NCBI RefSeq assembly: GCF_000494755.1
Contig: NC_022657.1
Coordinates: forward strand, 5,060,001-5,124,000
Direction: 5' to 3'
Length of the DNA: 64,000 bases
From: Amorphoplanes friuliensis DSM 7358
GTDB lineage: Bacteria; Actinomycetota; Actinomycetes; Mycobacteriales; Micromonosporaceae
Below the pieces are notes generated by a model, which saw only the letters and a program-made list of their open reading frames with translations, did not search any database and had not been told where the DNA came from. Position numbers and translations under genes: made by a program. Shown piece by piece: positions 17,541 to 26,200 of this stretch (positions are counted from its first letter, which is position 1; every line of letters starts with the position of its first letter).

Positions 17541-17591
17541 CTTACGTAGTCCTTACGGCAGGCAGAGTTCTTACGGAGTGCTGACGTCCCG
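17541..17591. promoter_or_regulatory. Tandem 11-bp direct repeats, putative OmpR-type operator
   Basis: CTTACG occurs at 17541, 17552 and 17570 and CTGACG at 17581. The offsets are 11, 18 and 11, that is two pairs of 11-bp direct repeats, the layout used by PhoB/OmpR-family dimers. It lies between the divergent glycosyltransferase and epimerase genes. Confidence 0.55.
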
Positions 17592-17624
17592 GGCCTTTTG
17601 ACTCCGGACGGTCGTGAACGTGCC

Positions 17625-17630
17625 TAGGGT
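17625..17630 (+). promoter_or_regulatory. -10 element TAGGGT for the epimerase operon
   Basis: TAGGGT is followed by six bases and GTG 17637, suggesting a leaderless message. A TTGACT at 17598-17603 is a possible but distant -35 (21-base spacing), so a regulator binding the repeats just upstream may substitute for it. Confidence 0.45.
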
Positions 17631-17636
17631 CGCCGG

Positions 17637-18680
17637 GTGACCCATGTACTCGTGACCGGCGGCGCCGGCTTCATCGGCTCCCATGTGACCTCCGCCCTGC
17701 TCGACGCCGGACATGAGGTGAGCGTTCTCGACGTCGGCCACCCGGCCGCCCACCGCGAGCCGCTGCCCAGCACTGTCCACGGTGCACCCGTGACCCAGGC
17801 GGATCTGCGTGACCGCGAGGCGGTCGCGACGGCGCTGCGCGGTGTCGACGCCGTGGTGCACCAGGGTGCAATGGTGGGCATGGGCGTCGATCTTGACGAC
17901 CTCCCCGAGTACGTCGGGTGCAACGACCTCGGCACCGCCGTGCTGCTCGCCGAGATGGCCCGTGCGGGCATCGGCCGCCTGGTGCTGGCCAGCTCGATGG
18001 TCGTCTACGGCGAGGGCGCCTACTCCTGCCCCGCCGACGGGCCGGTCCGTCCGGCCCCGCGCTCGGTGGCGGATCTGGTCGCGGGCCGGTTCGAGCCCCG
18101 CTGCCCGTCCTGCGGGCTGCCGCTGACCAGCGAGCTCGTCGACGAGGACGCCCCGCTCGACCCGCGCAGCGTGTACGCGGCCACCAAACTCGCCCAGGAG
18201 CACCTCAGCGCGGCCTGGGCCCGGCAGTCCGGTGGTTCGGTCGTGGCCCTGCGCTACCACAACGTCTACGGACCGGGCATGCCGCGCGACACGCCGTACA
18301 GCGGGGTGGCCGCCATCTTCCGGTCGGCGCTGGAGGCCGGCCGCGCACCGCGGGTGTTCGAGGACGGTGCCCAGCGGCGCGACTTCGTCCACGTCGGTGA
18401 CGTCGCCCGCGCGAACGTCGCCGCGCTGGCGTCCGGCGAGCCCGGCCTGCGCGCCTACAACGTCGCCTCCGGCCGGCCCGCGACCGTCGGCGAGATGGCC
18501 CGCGCCCTGGCCGGTGTGGTCGGCGGCCCGGAGCCCGAGGTGACCGGCGAGTTCCGGCTCGGCGACGTGCGGCACGTGGTCGCCTCCCCCGCGCGTGCCG
18601 AGGCCGAGCTCGGTTTCCGCGCCCAGGTGGACCTGCTCACCGGGGTCACGGAGTTCGCCCACGCCGCGCTGCGCGGATGA
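17637..18680 (+). CDS. NAD-dependent epimerase/dehydratase (extended SDR)
   Basis: A 347-residue nucleotide-sugar epimerase or dehydratase. GGAGFIG at residues 8-14 binds NAD; the catalytic pair is in YAATK (about residue 180); SSMVVYGEG supplies the active-site Ser region. A CPSCGLPL segment near residue 157 is an insert with two cysteines, seen in some rhamnose 4-epimerase-like members. The gene is probably leaderless and overlaps the next gene by ATGA. It likely makes a nucleotide sugar for the neighbouring transferases. The exact sugar cannot be read from the sequence. Confidence 0.87.
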   Translation: MTHVLVTGGAGFIGSHVTSALLDAGHEVSVLDVGHPAAHREPLPSTVHGAPVTQADLRDREAVATALRGVDAVVHQGAMVGMGVDLDDLPEYVGCNDLGTAVLLAEMARAGIGRLVLASSMVVYGEGAYSCPADGPVRPAPRSVADLVAGRFEPRCPSCGLPLTSELVDEDAPLDPRSVYAATKLAQEHLSAAWARQSGGSVVALRYHNVYGPGMPRDTPYSGVAAIFRSALEAGRAPRVFEDGAQRRDFVHVGDVARANVAALASGEPGLRAYNVASGRPATVGEMARALAGVVGGPEPEVTGEFRLGDVRHVVASPARAEAELGFRAQVDLLTGVTEFAHAALRG

Positions 18681-19978
18681 GGCGTCGCGCCGACCTCGTC
18701 GCGGCCGGTTGTGCACTCGGCCTTCTCGCGCTGGCGATGGTCGCCGGCGCGCTGCTGTACCTCGCCGGGCGGCCGGTGCACGCCACCTCCGCGCCGTTCA
18801 CGGGCGTCTGGAGACCCCACTTCGGCATCGGTACGCCGATGGCCCTCGCGGTCGCGGGATTGGTGGTGTGGCAGGGTTTCCGCCTCGCCGCGACCCTGAG
18901 CTGGCGACGGCTGCTGCTGGCCGCGTACGGCGGTGCGGTGGCCTGGATCTTCTCCCTCGCACTGGTCGACGGGTGGCACCGCGGCATCACCACGCGGCTG
19001 ACCACCGACCACGAGTACCTCAGTGAGGTCGGCGGGATCACCGACGTGCCGGCGATGCTGCGCGGGTTTGCCGGGCGGATCCTCGACTTCCAGCCGGACT
19101 CGTGGACGACGCACGTCGCCGGTCACCCGCCCGGCGCCGTCCTCGTTTTTGTGGGCCTCGACCGGATCGGCCTCGGTGGTGGCGCGTGGGCGGCGATCCT
19201 CTGCATTGTTGTCGGCGCGCTGATCGCGGTCGCGGTGCCGGTGACGATCCGTACGCTCGGCGACGAGGACGCGGCCCGTGCGGCCGTACCGTTCCTGGTG
19301 CTGTTCCCCGGCGCGGTCTGGATCGGTGTCTCGGCCGACGGACTGTTCGCGGGCGTCACCACGACCGCGCTGGCCCTGCTGGCGATCGCCCTGACGCGCA
19401 ATCGGATCTGGGCCGGTGTCGCGGCGGGTGTGCTCCTGGTGTCGGGCCTCTACCTCTCCTACGGCCTCACACTGATCGTGGTGCCCGCCCTGGCCGTGGT
19501 GCTGCTCGCCCGCCGGATCCGGCCGCTGCCGTGGCTGACACTCGGGCTCACGGTGGCAGGCGGCGTAGCGGTCGTGGCGGCGTTCACCGTGTCCGGCTTC
19601 TGGTGGCTGGACGGTTACCACCTCGTGGTCGAGCGCTACTACCAAGGCATCGCGACCGACCGCCCGTACGGGTACTGGGTCTGGGCGAACCTCGCGCTGG
19701 TCGTGGCCTGCGCGGGCCCGGCGGCGGCTCCCATCGTGCGCCGCGTGCGGCCACGGCTCGCACCGGTCGTGCTGCTGCCGGCCGCCGGGCTGGTCGCGAT
19801 CCTCGGCGCCGACCTGTCGGGGCTCAGCAAGGCCGAGGTGGAACGCATCTGGCTGCCGTTCGCCGTCTGGCTGATGGCGGGCGCCGGGCTCCTCCCGCCC
19901 GCGAGCCGGCGCGGCTGGCTCATCACGCAGGCGGTCATCGCCCTGCTGATCAACCATTTGCTGCGCACCACCTGGTGA
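18677..19978 (+). CDS. Polytopic GT-C-like membrane protein
   Basis: A 433-residue protein with roughly ten membrane helices. A long extracytoplasmic loop after the third helix carries TTDHEYLSEV and WTTHVAGHPPG, acidic and His residues placed as in polyprenyl-phosphate-sugar-dependent (GT-C/ArnT-like) transferases, but I cannot assign a family firmly. The ATG overlaps the epimerase stop, so both are made together. It would use a lipid-linked sugar outside the membrane, consistent with the divergent GT2 gene. Alternatively it is an uncharacterised membrane protein of actinobacterial envelope clusters. Confidence 0.7.
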   Translation: MRRRADLVAAGCALGLLALAMVAGALLYLAGRPVHATSAPFTGVWRPHFGIGTPMALAVAGLVVWQGFRLAATLSWRRLLLAAYGGAVAWIFSLALVDGWHRGITTRLTTDHEYLSEVGGITDVPAMLRGFAGRILDFQPDSWTTHVAGHPPGAVLVFVGLDRIGLGGGAWAAILCIVVGALIAVAVPVTIRTLGDEDAARAAVPFLVLFPGAVWIGVSADGLFAGVTTTALALLAIALTRNRIWAGVAAGVLLVSGLYLSYGLTLIVVPALAVVLLARRIRPLPWLTLGLTVAGGVAVVAAFTVSGFWWLDGYHLVVERYYQGIATDRPYGYWVWANLALVVACAGPAAAPIVRRVRPRLAPVVLLPAAGLVAILGADLSGLSKAEVERIWLPFAVWLMAGAGLLPPASRRGWLITQAVIALLINHLLRTTW

Positions 19979-19986
19979 CGGGACTT

Positions 19987-20008
19987 CTTACCGAGGTGTT
20001 ACGGGAGG
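19987..20008. promoter_or_regulatory. 11-bp direct repeat upstream of the DUF1996 gene
   Basis: CTTACCGAGGT followed directly by GTTACGGGAGG. The two hexamers are 11 bases apart and match the CTTACG repeats at 17541-17586, suggesting the same OmpR-type regulator. The DUF1996 start is about 80 bases downstream. Confidence 0.45.
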
Positions 20009-20086
20009 CCCGGAAGGTGATCGGGGCGGGGTGGGGCCCGCGTACTGCGGACTGCAAGCCCGGACCCCCGCAGAAGGAGAACCCCG

Positions 20087-21691
20087 ATGAAGGTCAGCAG
20101 ACGACCCGGTGCGGCAAGGATGATCGCGGTGGCGGTGACCCTGGCCGCAACCGGTGCGGCAACCGTCTATTTTGTCTCCGGCGGCGGCAACGTGACGGCC
20201 TCGGCCCAGACCAGCCTCACCGGCTACGTGCCGATCGCCTCGGTCGCCCCGAACGTCGCACCGCCCAAGCCCCGCCGGACGTTCACGGTGGACTGTGGCA
20301 CCAACGGCAACGGGAAGTTCAGCCCCGACAACCCCGTCGCCCAGCCCGGCATCAAGAACGGCGCCGAGCACGTGCACGACTTCGTCGGCAACCAGGCGAT
20401 CACCGCTGACACCTCGGACGAGGCCCTCGCCGCCTCCGGGACTACGTGCCGCAACGGTGACCGGTCCTCGTACTTCTGGCCCGTCGTGCGGATCGACAAG
20501 GGCGTACGGTCCACCGGCGACCTCGGTGCGACCGTACCGACCATCTCCTGCCCGAGTGTGCGGGACAGGCTTCCCGCGGTGCCGGCCCGGCTGCGCGCCG
20601 GCGTCAACCGTCAGCTCGCCGTGCTGGACCGTTCGCTGGCCGCCGCCAACCAGCGGATCGCCGCGAGTCGCGGACGGATCGACGTGCGCCTCAACAAGGC
20701 CGTGATCGGGTCGCTGCGGGCGCAGCGGGCCGACGCCATCCGGAAGATCAGCGGGATGCTGGGCCGGCGTGGCCTGGTGTCGCTCGTCGACTGCGAGGTC
20801 AGCTACGACGGCATGCACGCCGGGCACGGGGCGACGCGCAGTGTTGCCAACCAGACCGTGAGCTGTCCTTCCGTGCGCGACAAGCTCCCGGCCGTGGACG
20901 ACCGCACGGTCGGCCGCGTGAACCGCGAACTCGCCGCCCTCGACAAGCAGATCGCCAAGGCGAACGAGCGGCTGGTCCAGGCGCCCAGCGACACCACGGT
21001 CCTCAGCACCCTGCAGACCGAACGGGCCGCCACCCTGCAACGGCTGGCCGACGCCATCACCCCGCGGCCGGCCGGTCTGGACGCCCTGGCCGCCTGCACC
21101 AAGGCGTTGCCGGACCCCAGCGGCCCCCGGCTCGAACTGCCCGGCAACACCGGCGCGATCGTCCGCCCGAAGTCCGTCCTGATCGAGTACCGCGGCAACC
21201 CTGCCGGGCAGGTCACCGCGATGCCGCGTTTCCTGCGCGCGCTGACCGGTGACGCCAAGCCGACCAGCCGGGGCCCGGCGAACGCCCGAGCCTCCTGGAC
21301 CTGCTCGGGCGTCACCGACCGGCTCACCGACAAGTACCCGATCTGCCCCGCCGGTAGCCAGGTCATGCGCGTCCACGACTTCCCCGGCTGCTGGAACGGC
21401 AAGGACATCGACAGCGCCAACCACCGTGCGCACCTGGCCTTCGCCGACGCCCGGGACACCTGCCCCGCCGGTTTCAAGGCCATCCCGCAGCTGCGGATCA
21501 GCATCTCCTACGACATCCCCCGTGGTGTCCAGGAGAAGGGTCAGTACGCGCTCGACTCGTTCCCGGAGGAGAACCACAACCCGTTCTCCGACCACGACGA
21601 CTTCATCAACGTCAACTCCGACCGGCAGATGAAGAAGATCACGACCTGCCTCAACACCGGCCGGCAGTGCCGGCTCAGTGCCAGTCGCTGA
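20087..21691 (+). CDS. Secreted DUF1996 protein with inserted helical repeats
   Basis: A 534-residue exported protein starting at ATG 20087 behind AAGGAG. Residues 12-33 form a signal or anchor. The DUF1996 domain is split: its first part lies at about 60-150 (CGTNGNGKFSPDNPVAQPG, EHVHDFVGN, SSYFWPVVRID) and the rest at about 355-530 (MPRFLRALTGDAKPTSRGPA, VHDFPGCWNGKDIDSANHRA, SFPEENHNPFSDHDDF). Between them two units of about 105 residues begin with CPSVRD (residues 155 and 260), are rich in heptad-like helices and end in Cys. DUF1996 has conserved His/Asp/Asn residues but no firm activity. Its promoter carries the same direct repeats as the glycan cluster. Confidence 0.85.
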   Translation: MKVSRRPGAARMIAVAVTLAATGAATVYFVSGGGNVTASAQTSLTGYVPIASVAPNVAPPKPRRTFTVDCGTNGNGKFSPDNPVAQPGIKNGAEHVHDFVGNQAITADTSDEALAASGTTCRNGDRSSYFWPVVRIDKGVRSTGDLGATVPTISCPSVRDRLPAVPARLRAGVNRQLAVLDRSLAAANQRIAASRGRIDVRLNKAVIGSLRAQRADAIRKISGMLGRRGLVSLVDCEVSYDGMHAGHGATRSVANQTVSCPSVRDKLPAVDDRTVGRVNRELAALDKQIAKANERLVQAPSDTTVLSTLQTERAATLQRLADAITPRPAGLDALAACTKALPDPSGPRLELPGNTGAIVRPKSVLIEYRGNPAGQVTAMPRFLRALTGDAKPTSRGPANARASWTCSGVTDRLTDKYPICPAGSQVMRVHDFPGCWNGKDIDSANHRAHLAFADARDTCPAGFKAIPQLRISISYDIPRGVQEKGQYALDSFPEENHNPFSDHDDFINVNSDRQMKKITTCLNTGRQCRLSASR

Positions 21692-22118
21692 TCTGGACGT
21701 CGCGGGGTGAGGGTGCGCCCTCACCGGTCTCCACGAGGGACTTCATGCTCATCAGGTAGCTGCCCCACTTCGTGCTGCAGTGGTTCATGAACTCCACGGG
21801 CTCCTTCCAGCCCTGGTGCTCGAACAGCACGATCGTGTAGTCGCCGTCCTGACGCAGCTTCCAGTCGATCGTGGTGCCGATCCACTCCTCGGGGCCCTCG
21901 ACGACCTTCCAGACGACCCGCTCGGCCGGCTTCAGCTCCACGACCTCCATGTCGAAGCCGCCGGGCGGGAAGCGGAACTCGAGGACTCCCCCGACCTCGC
22001 CGCTGCCCTTCGTGTCGTCGGTCCACCAGCCGGCCAGGCCGTCGACAGTTGTCAGTGCTTCGTACACCTTCTCCGGGCTCGTCGTCCTGACCCCGACCCG
22101 GTGCAGAATGTCCGCCAT
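21675..22118 (-). CDS. SRPBCC/AHSA1-family protein
   Basis: A 147-residue START-like barrel protein (AHSA1/ActivatorHsp90 C-terminal type). It opens HRVGVRTTSPEKVYEAL and has the family WWTDDTKGSGEVGG and FMNHCSTKWGSYLMSM segments. Such proteins bind small hydrophobic ligands and are very often paired with ArsR regulators, as here: it is the third gene of the operon, 15 bases after arsR. Ligand unknown. It overlaps the convergent DUF1996 gene by 17 bases. Confidence 0.82.
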   Translation of the reverse strand: MADILHRVGVRTTSPEKVYEALTTVDGLAGWWTDDTKGSGEVGGVLEFRFPPGGFDMEVVELKPAERVVWKVVEGPEEWIGTTIDWKLRQDGDYTIVLFEHQGWKEPVEFMNHCSTKWGSYLMSMKSLVETGEGAPSPRDVQISDWH

Positions 22119-22133
22119 CTCGATCTCCTTCGT

Positions 22134-22475
22134 TCAGTCCTGTCGATCCCGCTGGATCGCCTCGGCGATCTTCTTGATCCGCTGCAGGCGGGCGTCCCAC
22201 GCCTGCCCGACGGCGGCCAGCTGGGCCACCGCCCGGGCGAGCTGGGCGTCGTCCACGTGGTACCGCTTCTCCCGGCCCGCGGGGGTGGCCCGGACCAGGC
22301 CGGCCCGATCGAGGACCACCAGGTGCTTGGCCACGGCCTGCCGGGTCACCGAGACCTGCTGACTGAGCGTGGTCGCGGTGCCGCCGCCGTCACTGAGCAG
22401 CAGGTCGAGCATCCGGCGCCGTGTCGGGTCACCGATGGCCGACCAGAGCTCGTCGTCGACCAGAGCGGTGCTCAT
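22134..22475 (-). CDS. ArsR-family winged-helix repressor
   Basis: A 113-residue regulator with the ArsR helix-turn-helix (DPTRRRMLDLLLS, VTRQAVAKHLVVLDRAGLVR) and no cysteine metal site. It belongs to the metal-independent group usually paired with SRPBCC proteins. It overlaps the upstream SRPBCC gene by ATGA. Two palindromes TGCAACC-N3-GGTTGCA just upstream of the operon are its likely operators, giving autorepression. Confidence 0.87.
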   Translation of the reverse strand: MSTALVDDELWSAIGDPTRRRMLDLLLSDGGGTATTLSQQVSVTRQAVAKHLVVLDRAGLVRATPAGREKRYHVDDAQLARAVAQLAAVGQAWDARLQRIKKIAEAIQRDRQD

Positions 22476-22933
22476 GACCGCTCGGTCAGCTTCGCGGCGT
22501 ACGGGAGCAGCCGCGGCAGGTAGAACTCCCAGCCGGTGACGTGCTCGTTGTACTGCTGCTCCAGGAGCGCGGCCTCCCAGCCCATCTCCCGGAAACCCGT
22601 CTCGGTCATCTTGAGCAGGGTCCCGCCGCCCGACGGGGCCAGATCGAACGTGACCAGGAGCGAGTTGCCCTCGGCCGGCTGCTCACCCGTCGGGTGCGTC
22701 CACCGGAACGAGAACATCCGCGGCGGTTGCGCGTCGATGACGGTGAAGGACACCACCGTCCCGCCGGCGTCCCGCTCCCCGAAGACGATCTCCCCCGTGG
22801 CCCCGGGCGTCGTGTCGTAGTGCGCGTCGTCCGGCCACCACATCTTCAGGTGCTCCGGGCTGCTCACCACCTCGAAGACGACCTCGGGTGACGCCTCGAC
22901 GTAGATCTCGCGTTCGATGGTCCCGAACTCCAT
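22472..22933 (-). CDS. SRPBCC-family protein (first gene of the ArsR operon)
   Basis: A 153-residue START-like protein (IEREIYVEASPEVVFEVVSS at the start, WWPDDA and WEFYLPRLLPYAAKL later). ATG 22933 is chosen for AGGAGG four bases upstream and the family-like N-terminus; the longer frame to 22993 would run through the operator. It shares fold and genetic unit with the SRPBCC gene at 21675, but the two differ in sequence, so they may bind different ligands. It is first in a three-gene operon. Confidence 0.82.
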   Translation of the reverse strand: MEFGTIEREIYVEASPEVVFEVVSSPEHLKMWWPDDAHYDTTPGATGEIVFGERDAGGTVVSFTVIDAQPPRMFSFRWTHPTGEQPAEGNSLLVTFDLAPSGGGTLLKMTETGFREMGWEAALLEQQYNEHVTGWEFYLPRLLPYAAKLTERS

Positions 22934-22943
22934 GACATCCTCC

Positions 22944-23005
22944 TGCAACCTTTGGTTGCACATGAACATAGCCGCCCTCCGGCCCATGTGCAACCATTGG
23001 TTGCG
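22944..23005. promoter_or_regulatory. Pair of ArsR operator palindromes
   Basis: TGCAACCTTTGGTTGCA at 22944-22960 is a 7-3-7 palindrome; TGCAACCATTGGTTGCG at 22989-23005 is a second copy with one mismatch. Centres are 45 bases apart (about four helical turns). The first lies just upstream of the SRPBCC ribosome site. Confidence 0.75.
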
Positions 23006-23047
23006 CGTCGGACCGGAAGGCGGCTGTGAGGTGTGCCTGCGCCGGGT

Positions 23048-23464
23048 CTAGGCCTCGGAAATGGCGTCGATCAGGTCACCGACCGGGCGGTCCGGCAGAG
23101 CGCGGGCCACGTCGGCGACTGCGACGATGCCGACGAGGCGGTGCCCGTCGATGACCGGGAGCCGGCGGACCTTGTGGTCGGACATGGTGCGGAGGATCTC
23201 GGCCACGTCGTCGTCGGCGCCGATCGTGACGGGCTTGCCCTGACCGAGCTCACCGGCGGTGATCTGACCGGGATCGCGGTCCTGGGCCAGCGCCTTCACC
23301 ACGATGTCGCGGTCGGTGATCATCCCCTTGAGCCGGTCGTCGTCGCCGCAGATCGGCAACGAGCCGACGCCGAGGTCGGCCATCCTGTGCGCGGCGGCGG
23401 ACAGCGTCTCCTTCTCGCCGACACACGTCACGTCGGGGGTCATGATGTCGCGGGCGGTCGTCAT
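23048..23464 (-). CDS. Tandem CBS-domain protein
   Basis: A 138-residue protein made of two CBS motifs: ARDIMTPDVTCVGEKETL through LKGMITDRDIVVKAL, and PVTIGADDDVAEILRTM through LVGIVAVADVARAL. CBS pairs bind adenine nucleotides and form a Bateman module; small stand-alone ones are usually regulators of unknown partners, often dormancy or hypoxia linked in actinobacteria. ATG 23464 follows an AAAGGAT ribosome site; the longer frame to 23530 lacks CBS similarity. It diverges from the SDR gene at 23597. Confidence 0.87.
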   Translation of the reverse strand: MTTARDIMTPDVTCVGEKETLSAAAHRMADLGVGSLPICGDDDRLKGMITDRDIVVKALAQDRDPGQITAGELGQGKPVTIGADDDVAEILRTMSDHKVRRLPVIDGHRLVGIVAVADVARALPDRPVGDLIDAISEA

Positions 23465-23596
23465 CGCGTCGATCCTTTCTCTCGGTGTACCCGGCCGGAT
23501 ACCCACAGCGAAGGTCGATATTCCGCCCACGTTTCACCGGGGAGCGGCAGGGAAGGCGGCGAGCAGACACCGACCGCACCGACGACGAGGATCGTG

Positions 23597-24436
23597 ATGA
23601 CCGACAAGGAACCCCAGCAGCAGCCGCCCGGCAGCACCACGCAGATGAGCCGGCAACCGGACCACGGCGAGGACAGTTACCGCGGGTCCGGACGCCTCAC
23701 CGGCAAACGCGCGCTGATCACCGGCGGCGACAGCGGCATCGGCCGGGCCGTCGCCCTGGCGTTCGCCCGCGAAGGCGCCGACGTCGCGATCTCCTATCTC
23801 AGCGAGGACGAGGACGCCCGCGAGACCGCCGCGCTCGTCGAGAAGGCCGGCCGGCGTGCCGTGCTCATCCCCGGCGACCTCACCGGTGCGGAGCACTGCC
23901 GGGCCGTCGTCGACCAGACCGTCCGCGAGTTCGGCGGCCTCGACGTGCTGGTCAACAACGCGGCCTACCAGATGACCCACGAGACCGTCGAGGAGATCAC
24001 CGACGAGGAGTGGCAGCACACCTTCGACACCAACATCACGGCGATGTTCCGGCTGGTCAAAGCCGCCCTCCCGCACCTGGGCGACGGCGCTTCGATCATC
24101 AACACCAGCTCGGTCAACTACGACCAGCCCAAACCCACCCTCCTCCCGTACGCGACGACGAAGGGCGCGATCGCCAACTTCACCGCGGGGCTGGCGCAGA
24201 TGCTGGGCGGTCAGGGCATCCGGGTCAACGCGGTCGCCCCGGGTCCGATCTGGACACCGCTGATCCCGTCGACCATGCCGCCCGAGCAGGTGTCGGAGTT
24301 CGGCAAGAACACCCCGCTCGGCCGTCCCGGCGAACCGAAGGAGGTCGCCCCGGTGTACGTGCTGCTGGCCTCCGACGAGGCGAGCTACATCTCGGGCGCC
24401 GTCGTCCCGGTGACCGGTGGCAAGCCGATCCTCTGA
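23597..24436 (+). CDS. Short-chain dehydrogenase with N-terminal extension (general stress type)
   Basis: A 279-residue classical SDR. Residues 1-35 form a Gln/Pro-rich hydrophilic extension (EPQQQPPGSTTQMSRQP) before RALITGGDSGIGRAV. NNAAYQM, the catalytic Ser in NTSSVNY, and Tyr/Lys in YATTK are present, with the C-terminal GAVVPVTGGKPIL. This layout matches the YhdF/YghA-like glucose/ribitol dehydrogenase-type stress SDRs. ATG 23597 (or GTG 23594) follows GAGG. Substrate unknown. Its 3' end overlaps the convergent epoxide hydrolase by 52 bases. Confidence 0.87.
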   Translation: MTDKEPQQQPPGSTTQMSRQPDHGEDSYRGSGRLTGKRALITGGDSGIGRAVALAFAREGADVAISYLSEDEDARETAALVEKAGRRAVLIPGDLTGAEHCRAVVDQTVREFGGLDVLVNNAAYQMTHETVEEITDEEWQHTFDTNITAMFRLVKAALPHLGDGASIINTSSVNYDQPKPTLLPYATTKGAIANFTAGLAQMLGGQGIRVNAVAPGPIWTPLIPSTMPPEQVSEFGKNTPLGRPGEPKEVAPVYVLLASDEASYISGAVVPVTGGKPIL

Positions 24437-25575
24437 TCGCCGGTGCCGCGGTAGGGGCGGAAGAACTCGCGGAGCTCTCGCGCGTACAGCTCGGGCTCCT
24501 CGTAGGGTGCGAAGTGCCCGCCCCGCTCGAGGTCGGTGAGCCGGACGACGTTCGCCGTGCGTTCGAGCCAGGCGCGCGGCGGGTGGAGGGTGTCGCCGGG
24601 GAAGCGCGCGAACCCGGACGGCACCTCCACCTTCCGCGCGTGCTGGTCGGCCGGGATCGCGGCGTTGGCGGCGTACATGCGCATCGACGAGCCGATCGTG
24701 CCGGTCAGCCAGTACCGCGTGAGCAGGGTGAGGATCTCGTCCCGCGTGAAGCTCTTCTCGACGTCACCGTCGCAGTCGCTCCACGACCTCAGCTTCTCGA
24801 CGACCCAGGCGGCCAGCCCGGCCGGCGAGTCGGTCAGACCGACGGCGGCGGTCTGCGGCTTGGTGCGGTGCAGGTCGGCGTAGGCGCCCTCGCCGGACTT
24901 CCAGGCGGCCGCCGTGTCGAGCCAGGCCCGCTCCTCCGCGGTGAGGTCGGCGGCACCGAGGTCGACCGGCATGCTCGCCTCCATCCGATGCACGGCCACC
25001 ACCCGGTCCGGATGGTCCAGGGCCAGGAATCGGCTCACCGAGCTCCCGATGTCACCTCCGGCCACGCCGAACCGGTCGTAGCCGAGCACGGTCATGAGCT
25101 CGGCGAACAGCCCGGCGACCGCGATGGAGTCGAGCGGCGCTCCCCGCGGACGGTCCGAGTGACCGAACCCCGGCATGTCCGGTACGACCACGTCGAACAC
25201 GTCAGCCGGATCCGCGCCGTGCGCCCCGGGATCGGTGAGCAGCGGCAGCACCTTCTCGTACCGCCACGACGAGTCCGGCCAGCCGTGGCAGAGGACCAGC
25301 GGCAGCACCGGCCCGGCCGCCCGCTGGTGCAGGAAAGCCAGACCGCGCGACCGGAAACGCGGCAGACGCGCGAGTGCCGCCTCCTGCGCCGGCCAGTCGA
25401 ACTCCTCGGCCCAGTAGGTGACGAGCTCCCGCAGGTAGCCGAGGTCCACGCCCAGCGACCACCCCGCGTCCTCCGGCGCGTCCGGCCAGCGCGTCGCCCG
25501 CAATCTGGCTCGCAGATCCTCGATCTCGCCGACGCCGGCCCGTACCCGGAACGGCTCGATGTGTGCTGCGCTCAT
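24385..25575 (-). CDS. Epoxide hydrolase (EHN-domain alpha/beta hydrolase)
   Basis: A 396-residue enzyme. The N-terminal ~110 residues form the epoxide hydrolase N domain (FRVRAGVGEIEDLRARLRAT). The oxyanion motif is HGWPDSSW, the nucleophile Asp lies in AGGDIGSSVSRF, and the catalytic His in RGGHFAPYEEPE near residue 365. It should open epoxides to diols by a two-step ester mechanism; a detoxification role is likely. It shares a 4-bp ATGA overlap with the tetR gene, so the regulator probably controls it. Confidence 0.88.
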   Translation of the reverse strand: MSAAHIEPFRVRAGVGEIEDLRARLRATRWPDAPEDAGWSLGVDLGYLRELVTYWAEEFDWPAQEAALARLPRFRSRGLAFLHQRAAGPVLPLVLCHGWPDSSWRYEKVLPLLTDPGAHGADPADVFDVVVPDMPGFGHSDRPRGAPLDSIAVAGLFAELMTVLGYDRFGVAGGDIGSSVSRFLALDHPDRVVAVHRMEASMPVDLGAADLTAEERAWLDTAAAWKSGEGAYADLHRTKPQTAAVGLTDSPAGLAAWVVEKLRSWSDCDGDVEKSFTRDEILTLLTRYWLTGTIGSSMRMYAANAAIPADQHARKVEVPSGFARFPGDTLHPPRAWLERTANVVRLTDLERGGHFAPYEEPELYARELREFFRPYRGTGDQRIGLPPVTGTTAPEM

Positions 25576-26171
25576 ACCAGGGCTATGCCCTCGAACGCCT
25601 GATTCACGCGCTGCTGGTGGTCGGTGGCCAGCATTGCGAGGTCGTCTCCGGCCAGCCGGCGCCGGACAGTCGCGACGGCAACCACGCGGTACGCCGCGAC
25701 CACCAGAGCCGCGAGCAGAGCGCTGTCCCCGCTGAAGCGCTTGTCGGACTCGAGTTCCGCGGCCAGCGCCGCCTCGATCTCGTGCTCGAACACCCGGAGA
25801 CGTGCGATCAGCGCCGGGGACTCCGCGACCAGTCGCAGGAAGGGCTCGATCCCCTCGTCCAGGGCCGAGAGCCCGTGCCGTTCCTCGCCGAGAGCGAGCA
25901 GGGTCCGGCGGATCGCCTCGACGGCGCCGATGTTGTCCGCCCGGTCGCGGACAGCGGTGCGGACGATCTCGACCACGTCGGGGAGGCGGTCGAGCAGGAG
26001 GTCTTCCTTGCGGTCGAAGTGCGAGAACACCGTCACCTTCGACACGCCCGCCGCGGCGGCGACCTCGACGACCGTGACGTTGTCGAAGCCCCGGTCCAGA
26101 AACAACCCGGTTGCGACGTCGGCGATGTGCGCGCGGGTCTTCGAGCCCCCACGGTCTCCTCGGTTGGGCAT
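25572..26171 (-). CDS. TetR-family transcriptional regulator
   Basis: A 199-residue repressor. The DNA-binding domain is in the first 60 residues (GLFLDRGFDNVTVVEVAAAA, GVSKVTVFSHFDRKEDLL); the rest is the helical ligand domain. It is the first gene of an operon with the epoxide hydrolase and diverges from a TetX-like monooxygenase gene. Two TACYCGGTA palindromes in the shared intergenic region are its likely operators, so it could control both directions. Ligand unknown. Confidence 0.88.
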   Translation of the reverse strand: MPNRGDRGGSKTRAHIADVATGLFLDRGFDNVTVVEVAAAAGVSKVTVFSHFDRKEDLLLDRLPDVVEIVRTAVRDRADNIGAVEAIRRTLLALGEERHGLSALDEGIEPFLRLVAESPALIARLRVFEHEIEAALAAELESDKRFSGDSALLAALVVAAYRVVAVATVRRRLAGDDLAMLATDHQQRVNQAFEGIALV

Positions 26172-26200
26172 GTACAGCTGCTCCCTCGCCGTGTTAGCTT

